This document shows positions 57,301-64,000 of a stretch of DNA of 64,000 nucleotides, one piece after another. Made by a program: the position numbers and the translations under genes. Below the pieces are notes generated by a model. The model was given only the letters and a program-made list of their open reading frames with translations, had not been told where the DNA came from and did not search any database. The stretch covers positions 1-64,000 of the forward strand of contig CALWXC010000006.1 in the NCBI GenBank assembly GCA_944385415.1, in the 5' to 3' direction. The stretch comes from an uncultured Oscillospiraceae bacterium. GTDB lineage: Bacteria > Bacillota > Clostridia > Oscillospirales > Oscillospiraceae. How positions within the stretch are numbered: the stretch's first letter is position 1; each line of letters starts with the position of its first letter.

Positions 57301-58797
57301 ATGCAATACATCCTGGCCCACGATCTGGGCACATCCGGCGACAAGGCCACGCTGTTCTCCACCGACGGCGCTCTGGTGGCCGCCGTCGTGGAGTCGTATC
57401 CGTGCCGGTACTACAACGGCAACTGGGCGGAGCAGAACCCCGACGACTGGTATGCTGCCGTCTGCCGGGCCACCAAGGCCCTGACGGCCCAGGTTTCTCC
57501 GGCGGATATTGTGGGCGTCAGCTTCAGCGGCCATATGATGGGCGCGGTGTTTCTCAACGGCAGGGGAGAGGTCCTGCGCAGCGCCATCATTTGGGCCGAC
57601 CAGCGGGCCACGGCGGAGCAGCAGCGCCTGATGGAGCGGGTAGGGGACGAGCGGTTTTACGCCATAACCGGCAACCGCAACAACCCCACCAACTCCATCT
57701 GCAAGATCCTGTGGTCTCTGGACCATGACGGCCTGGGCGGGCAGCTCCACAAGGTGATCAACTGCAAGGACCTGATTGTGTACCGGCTCACGGGGAATAT
57801 CGGCACCGATTACTCCGACGCCTCCGGCACCGGCGCGTTTGATTTGAACACCTTTACCTGGTCGGCGGAGATTCTGGAGGCCGCCGGGGTCCCGGCGTCG
57901 GTGATGCCGGAGCTTCACGCCTCCACCGATCTGGCGGGCCGGGTGACGGCCAAGGCTGTCGCCGAGACGGGCCTGCTGGAGGGGACGCCGGTCTATTGCG
58001 GCTGCGGCGACGGTACGGCGGCTTCGGTGGGCACCGGCGTCAGCGCCGTGGGCCAGGGGTACATCAGCTTGGGCACGTCGGCCTGGATTTCCTATCGGGA
58101 TGAAAAGCCCCTGCTGGACCCAAAGCAGCGGACCTTCAACCTGGCGGGCATGGAAAAGGGCAGCGTCTACCCCCTGGGCACCATGCAGGCTGCCGGTTCC
58201 TCCTACAGCTGGATGCGCGATCAGCTCTGCGGCGCGGAGCGCTGCAAGGCCCAGGCGCAGGGCGGCAGCATTTACGACGAGATCAACCGGCAGATTGCGG
58301 AAACGCCGGTGGGCGCCAACGGCGTTCTGTTCCTGCCCTACCTCATGGGCGAGCGGAGCCCCTGGTGGGATGCCAACGCCCGGGGCGCGTTCCTGGGCTT
58401 GAAGCAGGAGACGGCCCACGCCGATCTCCTGCGGGCCGTCATGGAGGGCGTGGCCATGAATCTGGCCCTGATTTTGCAGGTGTTCCGGGAGAAGTACCCC
58501 TTCGACACGCTGCGCATTATCGGCGCGGCGGCCCGGGAACCGGTGTGGCGGCAAGTTCTGGCCGACGTGCTGAACGCCCGCATTGAACAGCTGAATCTGT
58601 TGGAGGAGGGCTGCTCCCTGGGCGCCGTTCTGGCGGCGGGCATCGGCGCGGGCGTGCTGCCGGGACCGGCGGCCATCGACCGGTTCCTGCGGGTGGAGCA
58701 GGTCACGGAGCCCTGCCCGGACCACGCGGACCAGTACGCCGCCCTGCTGCCCCGGTTTGCCGACGCCTATTCCCGTCTGCGGGGCTTTTCCTGCTGA
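57301..58797 (+). CDS. xylB: FGGY-family carbohydrate kinase, xylulokinase-like
   Basis: A 498-residue sugar kinase, probably phosphorylating xylulose or a related ketose. Start ATG 57301 after GAGGAGG. AHDLGTSGDKATLFS near 5-19 is the phosphate-1 motif, SFSGHMMGAVFL near 80 and WADQRA near 100 belong to the substrate site, YCGCGDGTAASVGTGV near 235 contains the catalytic Asp, SLGTSAWIS near 256 is phosphate-2, and the FGGY-type signature lies near 360-400. Length fits XylB. It is the last gene of the run from 51351 and has no sugar transporter nearby. Confidence 0.85.
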   Translation: MQYILAHDLGTSGDKATLFSTDGALVAAVVESYPCRYYNGNWAEQNPDDWYAAVCRATKALTAQVSPADIVGVSFSGHMMGAVFLNGRGEVLRSAIIWADQRATAEQQRLMERVGDERFYAITGNRNNPTNSICKILWSLDHDGLGGQLHKVINCKDLIVYRLTGNIGTDYSDASGTGAFDLNTFTWSAEILEAAGVPASVMPELHASTDLAGRVTAKAVAETGLLEGTPVYCGCGDGTAASVGTGVSAVGQGYISLGTSAWISYRDEKPLLDPKQRTFNLAGMEKGSVYPLGTMQAAGSSYSWMRDQLCGAERCKAQAQGGSIYDEINRQIAETPVGANGVLFLPYLMGERSPWWDANARGAFLGLKQETAHADLLRAVMEGVAMNLALILQVFREKYPFDTLRIIGAAAREPVWRQVLADVLNARIEQLNLLEEGCSLGAVLAAGIGAGVLPGPAAIDRFLRVEQVTEPCPDHADQYAALLPRFADAYSRLRGFSC

Positions 58798-58984
58798 CTC
58801 TGTCAAGTCGAAAAATCAAAGAATGAGTAAAATCGGCGTTATGAATAGAAGAGCCTGTGGACAAAGCTGTTAGGTTGTGGATAACTGATAAACTTCTGCA
58901 AAGGCTCACAAAATCCTCAAAGGGAAATGGGGCACTCTGCTGATTTTTATAAAACCCTTGAAAAAAACGGGAAAAAGCCCGTGG

Positions 58985-59036
58985 GACCCCGGTCACGGAC
59001 TGTCCGCCGCTGTCGGACAGCCAGCGGCCGGGGTTT
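58985..59036. terminator. Large hairpin, probable terminator after xylB
   Basis: Outer arms GACCCCGG and CCGGGGTTTG enclose an inner stem (ACTGTCCG with CGGACAG). It is followed by TTTGTC, so termination on the + strand is plausible. Confidence 0.6.
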
Positions 59037-59152
59037 GTCATAGCCCTTGGTAAAACTGCATAAATAATATCGCAATACTGCTTTATCCAAATAAATAAAC
59101 TTGGGTATTTTGCTGAATTGTGAAGACGGGTGTCTTTTAGCGGAGAAAAGCG

Positions 59153-59181
59153 TGGAAATGGGAAATCGGTTATGTTATACT
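59153..59181 (+). promoter_or_regulatory. Promoter of pckA
   Basis: TGGAAA (59153-59158), 17 bp, TATACT (59176-59181), 93 bp upstream of the start codon. The leader between contains no recognised motif. Confidence 0.65.
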
Positions 59182-59273
59182 GATAAGCGGTGAGAATTGC
59201 ATTCGCGGATTCTGAGCCAGTCAACGTCCCGTTTTTGGAGGCGGGACTAGCAATAAACAAGGAGGACTTCAAC

Positions 59274-60878
<1,605 letters not shown>

Positions 60879-60919
60879 TGCACCGTCGTTGAGCATGCCG
60901 ATCCCATAACCGGCAACCG

Positions 60920-60962
60920 ACAGGCATGCTGCGGATTCCATTCCCGGCATGCCTGTTTTCCC
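60920..60962 (+). terminator. Terminator of pckA
   Basis: ACAGGCATGC (60920-60929) pairs perfectly with GCATGCCTGT (60947-60956), followed by TTTCCC. A partial read-through into the next operon is possible since T-run is short. Confidence 0.75.
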
Positions 60963-61038
60963 GTGTTTTCCCCACGGACCCTTTTGTAGCCTGCCGCAGC
61001 GGCCCGGCCGCCGCTGTGAATATTGTGGAGGTGTATCC

Positions 61039-62424
61039 ATGAGTAAGAGAAAAGTACAGTTTATGGAGACGGTGCTGCGCGACGCCAACCAGTCGCTGAT
61101 CGCCACCCGTCTGCCCTTTGACGTCTACGAGCCCATCCTGGACAAGATCGACCAGGCCGGCTACTACTCCGTCGAGTGCTGGGGCGGCGCCACCTTTGAC
61201 GTCTGTCTCCGCTACCTCAACGAGGACCCCTGGGAGCGGCTGAAGAAGCTCCGCAAGAAGCTGCCCAACTCCAAGCTGCAAATGCTCCTGCGCGGCCAGA
61301 ACATCCTGGGCTACAAGCACTATCCCGATGATGTGGTCCGTAAATTTGTCGAATACAGTGTCAAGGACGGCATCGATATCATCCGTATTTTCGACGCCCT
61401 CAACGACATTACCAATATGAAGGTGGCCATTGAGGAGACCATCAAGCACGGCGCTTTGGCCTCCGGCACCATCTCCTATACCACCTCTCCCGTCCACACC
61501 CTGGAGAACTATGTGAAGATGGTCAAGGAGCTCAAGGAAATGGGCGTCGGCTCCATCTGCATCAAGGATATGGCCGGTATTATGGGTCCCCAGGAAGCCT
61601 ACGACCTGGTTTCCGCCATCAAGGACGCTGTGGACCTGCCCATCGACCTGCACACCCACTCCACCACGGGCCTTGCCTTTATGACCTACCTCAAGGCTGT
61701 GGAAGCCGGTGTCGATGTCATCGATACCGCCATTTCTCCCTTCTCCGGCGGCACCTCTCAGCCCGCCACCGAGACCATGGCCTATGCCCTCAAGCAGCTG
61801 GGCTATGAGGTTACCACCGATGACAAGATCCTCAAGGAGATTGCCGACTTCTTCAAGCCCATCCGTGACGGTTACATCGCCGACGGCACCCTGATGCCCA
61901 AGTCTCTGACCACCGACACCCAGTGCCTGACCTATCAGGTCCCCGGCGGCATGCTGTCCAACCTGCTGAGCCAGCTGAAGATGATGAACGCCCTGGACCG
62001 CTTCGACGAGGCCCTGGTGGAGACCCCCAAGGTCCGCAAAGACCTGGGCTATCCTCCGCTGGTTACCCCCACGTCCCAGATGGTCGGCGTCCAGGCCGTG
62101 CAGAACGTCCTGGCCGGCGAGCGCTACAAGAACGTCTCCAAGGAAATCGTGGCCTATTGCCGCGGCGAGTACGGCAAGACCCCGGCTCCCATCGATCCCG
62201 AGGTCATGAAGAAGGTCCTGGGCGACGAGAAGCCCCTGCAGGGCCGCTACGCCGATACTCTGGAGCCCATGTTCGAGAAGACCAAGGCTGAGCTGGGCGA
62301 CACCGCCAGAAATGACGAGGACGTTCTGAGCTATATCGCCTTCCCGCAGCTGGCGGAGAAGTATTTCGAAAAGCGCAAGGCTGCCGAGGAGAACAAGGCC
62401 ACCTATACCATCGAAGAGGCATAA
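61039..62424 (+). CDS. oadA: Oxaloacetate decarboxylase / pyruvate carboxylase carboxyltransferase subunit (no biotin domain)
   Basis: A 461-residue TIM-barrel carboxyltransferase. Start ATG 61039 after TGGAGGTG. Metal and catalytic residues: ETVLRDANQSLIATR near 10-24, ECWGGATFD near 46, IKDMAGIMGP near 176 (Lys), and DLHTHSTTGLA near 202 (two metal His). It ends soon after the barrel and post-barrel helices, lacking the fused biotin domain of Klebsiella OadA; the biotin carrier is a separate gene at 62788. With OadG and OadB following, this is a membrane decarboxylase subunit rather than pyruvate carboxylase subunit B. Confidence 0.93.
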   Translation: MSKRKVQFMETVLRDANQSLIATRLPFDVYEPILDKIDQAGYYSVECWGGATFDVCLRYLNEDPWERLKKLRKKLPNSKLQMLLRGQNILGYKHYPDDVVRKFVEYSVKDGIDIIRIFDALNDITNMKVAIEETIKHGALASGTISYTTSPVHTLENYVKMVKELKEMGVGSICIKDMAGIMGPQEAYDLVSAIKDAVDLPIDLHTHSTTGLAFMTYLKAVEAGVDVIDTAISPFSGGTSQPATETMAYALKQLGYEVTTDDKILKEIADFFKPIRDGYIADGTLMPKSLTTDTQCLTYQVPGGMLSNLLSQLKMMNALDRFDEALVETPKVRKDLGYPPLVTPTSQMVGVQAVQNVLAGERYKNVSKEIVAYCRGEYGKTPAPIDPEVMKKVLGDEKPLQGRYADTLEPMFEKTKAELGDTARNDEDVLSYIAFPQLAEKYFEKRKAAEENKATYTIEEA

Positions 62425-62435
62425 GGAGGCGCGTT

Positions 62436-62786
62436 ATGGCTATCGATCTGACAAACATTTCTGTAGGTGTGGCGCTGGCCTATTCGGTTCTGGGCTTTGC
62501 TGTTGTGTTTCTCGGCCTGATCCTCCTGATGATTGTCATCGGCATCATGGCCCGCGTGATGAAAGCCGGTCAGAACAAGGCTGCCGCCCCGGCGCCCGCC
62601 CCTGCTGCTGCACCGGCTCCCGCAGCGGCGCCCGCACCCAAGGTCAAGGCCCCCGGCACCGCCGGTGAGATCAAGCTGCACACGGTTTCCGACCGCGACG
62701 CTGCCATGATCATGGCCATTGTGGCCCACAAGATGAACCGGCCCTTGAACGAGCTGCGCTTCAAGTCCATTAAGGAGGTCAAATAA
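62436..62786 (+). CDS. oadG: OadG-like gamma/delta subunit
   Basis: A 116-residue protein with an N-terminal membrane helix (YSVLGFAVVFLGLILLMIVI near 16-35), an Ala-Pro linker (about 48-70) and a C-terminal soluble part that resembles methylmalonyl-CoA decarboxylase delta or the extended OadG tail (EIKLHTVSDRDAAMIMAIVA). It anchors the carboxyltransferase and biotin carrier to the pump. It lies 11 bp after oadA and one base before the biotin carrier gene. Confidence 0.85.
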   Translation: MAIDLTNISVGVALAYSVLGFAVVFLGLILLMIVIGIMARVMKAGQNKAAAPAPAPAAAPAPAAAPAPKVKAPGTAGEIKLHTVSDRDAAMIMAIVAHKMNRPLNELRFKSIKEVK

Positions 62787-62787
62787 G

Positions 62788-63192
62788 ATGAAATATAAAG
62801 TGACGCTCAACGGCAGAACGTATGAGGTCGAGGTGGAAGCCGGCGAAGCCATGCTGGTGGACGAGTACGAGGCCTATGCCCCGGCTCCCGCCGCTCCTGC
62901 CGCTGCACCTGCCCCCGCCGCCGCGCCTGCTCCCGCCGCCGCTCCGGCTGCCCCCGCCGCTCCCGCCGTCACCGCGGCCGGTGAGACCATCGCTTCCCCC
63001 ATGCCCGGCAACGTCCTGCGCATTGAAGTGACCCAGGGCGCCGCCGTCAAGAAGGGCCAGCTGCTGCTGATCCTGGAAGCCATGAAGATGGAAAATGAGA
63101 TCGTCGCTCCCCGTGATGGTACCATTGCACAGATCGTCACCTCCAAGGGCGCTGTGGTGGAGACCGGTACGCCTCTGATCGTCCTGTCCTAA
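62788..63192 (+). CDS. Biotin carrier protein of the decarboxylase
   Basis: A 134-residue protein. The first 30 residues (MKYKVTLNGRTYEVEVEAGE) form a beta-rich N-terminal part, followed by an Ala-Pro linker (about 31-62) and a biotinyl domain with the biotinylation site EAMKMENE (Lys near 99). It shuttles CO2 from the carboxyltransferase to OadB. Ala-Pro rich linkers appear in both this protein and the OadG-like one, typical of flexible swinging arms. Confidence 0.95.
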   Translation: MKYKVTLNGRTYEVEVEAGEAMLVDEYEAYAPAPAAPAAAPAPAAAPAPAAAPAAPAAPAVTAAGETIASPMPGNVLRIEVTQGAAVKKGQLLLILEAMKMENEIVAPRDGTIAQIVTSKGAVVETGTPLIVLS

Positions 63193-63204
63193 GGAGGTAT
63201 TGCT

Positions 63205-64000
63205 ATGGATCTCCTTGGAACACTGCAAAACCTGTGGGAAACCTCAGGTTTCTACCTGGCCGCCTCCGACTGGCGGCAGATCGTCATGATCCTGGTGGGC
63301 TGCCTGCTGCTGTATCTGGGCATCGTCAAGAAGTTCGAGCCCCTGCTGCTGGTGGGTATCGCCTTCGGTACCCTGCTGACCAACCTGCCCGGCGGCGGTC
63401 TGTACCATCCGGAGCTGTGGGATGGCGTGATTGCACACACCAAAAGCTATAACGACGTCCTGATGGAGGGCGGTCTGCTGGATATCCTCTACATCGGCGT
63501 CAAGGCTGGTGTGTATCCGTCCCTGATCTTTATGGGCGTCGGCGCCATGACGGACTTCGGTCCGCTGCTGGCCAACCCCAAGTCCCTGCTGCTGGGCGCT
63601 GCTGCCCAGCTGGGCGTGTACATGGCCTTTATTCTGGCTGTGGTTCTGGGCTTCACCGGTCCCCAGGCCGCTTCCATCGGCATCATCGGCGGCGCGGACG
63701 GCCCCACGGCCATCTTCCTGACCACCAAGCTGGCCCCCGAACTGCTGGGCGCCATTGCCATCGCGGCCTATTCCTACATGGCTTTGATTCCGCTGATTCA
63801 GCCCCCCATTATGCGCGCTCTGACCACCAAGGAAGAGCGGGAGGCCAAGATGGAGCAGCTGCGTACCGTCACCAAGACCGAGAAGATCGTGTTCCCCATC
63901 GTGGTGGCCGTCTTCGTTATCCTGCTGCTGCCCTCCACCGCTCCTCTGATCGGCTGCCTGATGCTGGGTAACCTGATGCGTGAGTGCGGCGTGGTGGATC
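63205..64000 (+). CDS. oadB: Oxaloacetate decarboxylase beta subunit, Na+ pump (partial, cut by window end)
   Basis: The first 265 residues of the membrane subunit that couples decarboxylation of carboxybiotin to Na+ export. Start ATG 63205 after [47 protein letters not shown] and [20 protein letters not shown] are typical; the Asp in GGADGP is needed for the pump in the Klebsiella enzyme. The family is about 370-430 residues, so roughly 100-160 codons lie beyond the window. The operon oadA-oadG-carrier-oadB gives a complete Na+-pumping decarboxylase. Confidence 0.95.
   Translation, partial: MDLLGTLQNLWETSGFYLAASDWRQIVMILVGCLLLYLGIVKKFEPLLLVGIAFGTLLTNLPGGGLYHPELWDGVIAHTKSYNDVLMEGGLLDILYIGVKAGVYPSLIFMGVGAMTDFGPLLANPKSLLLGAAAQLGVYMAFILAVVLGFTGPQAASIGIIGGADGPTAIFLTTKLAPELLGAIAIAAYSYMALIPLIQPPIMRALTTKEEREAKMEQLRTVTKTEKIVFPIVVAVFVILLLPSTAPLIGCLMLGNLMRECGVVD

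Larger units (their letters stand above)
58798..59273. other. 475-bp intergenic region before pckA
   Basis: No credible gene. It holds two DnaA-box-like 9-mers on one strand (TGTGGACAA at 58856-58864, one mismatch, and TGTGGATAA at 58876-58884, perfect complement of TTATCCACA), a large hairpin at 58985-59036, and the pckA promoter. AT content rises between 58800 and 59180. Confidence 0.6.

Overview
The window looks like chromosomal DNA from an anaerobic, high-GC member of the Clostridia, most likely the Oscillospiraceae/Flavonifractor-Intestinimonas-Oscillibacter neighbourhood. This is inferred from gene content: a trimeric [FeFe] hydrogenase, ATP-type PEP carboxykinase next to a split Na+-pumping oxaloacetate decarboxylase, a clostridial single-chain PurL, a PurO-type IMP cyclohydrolase, and strong AGGAGG ribosome sites with sigma-A promoters of 17-bp spacing. 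No rRNA, tRNA or CRISPR array was seen.

Positions 1 to about 9340 are a decaying mobile-element segment. It holds a HipBA toxin-antitoxin pair, two divergent XRE regulators bracketed by near-identical palindromic terminators, a tightly coupled operon with two metallophosphoesterases around an unknown protein, and several severed pieces of serine-recombinase-like and ParB-like (DUF6551-like) genes. The segment ends inside a second locus: an MBOAT acyltransferase gene missing its 5' part, followed by a truncated DHHW-type partner.

From about 10300 to 26600 the DNA is ordinary chromosome: an SGNH hydrolase, a CBS-containing Mn pyrophosphatase, a probable structured small RNA, a DnaQ-like exonuclease, a GntR/DUF5808-like membrane pair, the hndA-hndC-hndD hydrogenase operon, a YhaM-like exoribonuclease, a P-type ATPase controlled by a yybP-ykoY (Mn2+) riboswitch, an M20 amidohydrolase and a MerR-like regulator.

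From 26700 to 34000 lies iron acquisition: a four-gene siderophore ABC importer in the yclNOPQ order and feoA-feoB with a small Cys-rich partner. These sit among copies of a modular repeat made of hairpins, several capped by UNCG-type loops, whose copies show compensatory base changes. GreA and a tRNA-dihydrouridine synthase follow. An AT-rich lipoprotein islet at 36.1-37.7 kb is bounded by a 47-bp direct repeat derived from a ribbon-helix-helix gene.

From 37981 to 50983 a minus-strand purine operon (purE-C-F-M-N-O-H-D-L-guaB) is preceded by a ZTP (pfl) riboswitch with an overlapping terminator. Its AICAR transformylase and IMP cyclohydrolase are separate proteins, and its IMP dehydrogenase resembles the Tritrichomonas foetus enzyme.

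From 51351 to 56547 is a Dlt-like cell-surface acylation cassette: an adenylating enzyme lacking the Cys of the DltA pocket, a carrier protein, an MBOAT, and an unusual fusion of an SGNH/DltD-like domain to a NodB/IcaB-like deacetylase. MgtC-like and xylulokinase-like genes follow. The window closes with pckA and the oxaloacetate decarboxylase operon (carboxyltransferase, OadG, biotin carrier, OadB cut by the window end), which together link PEP, oxaloacetate and pyruvate and use decarboxylation to pump Na+.
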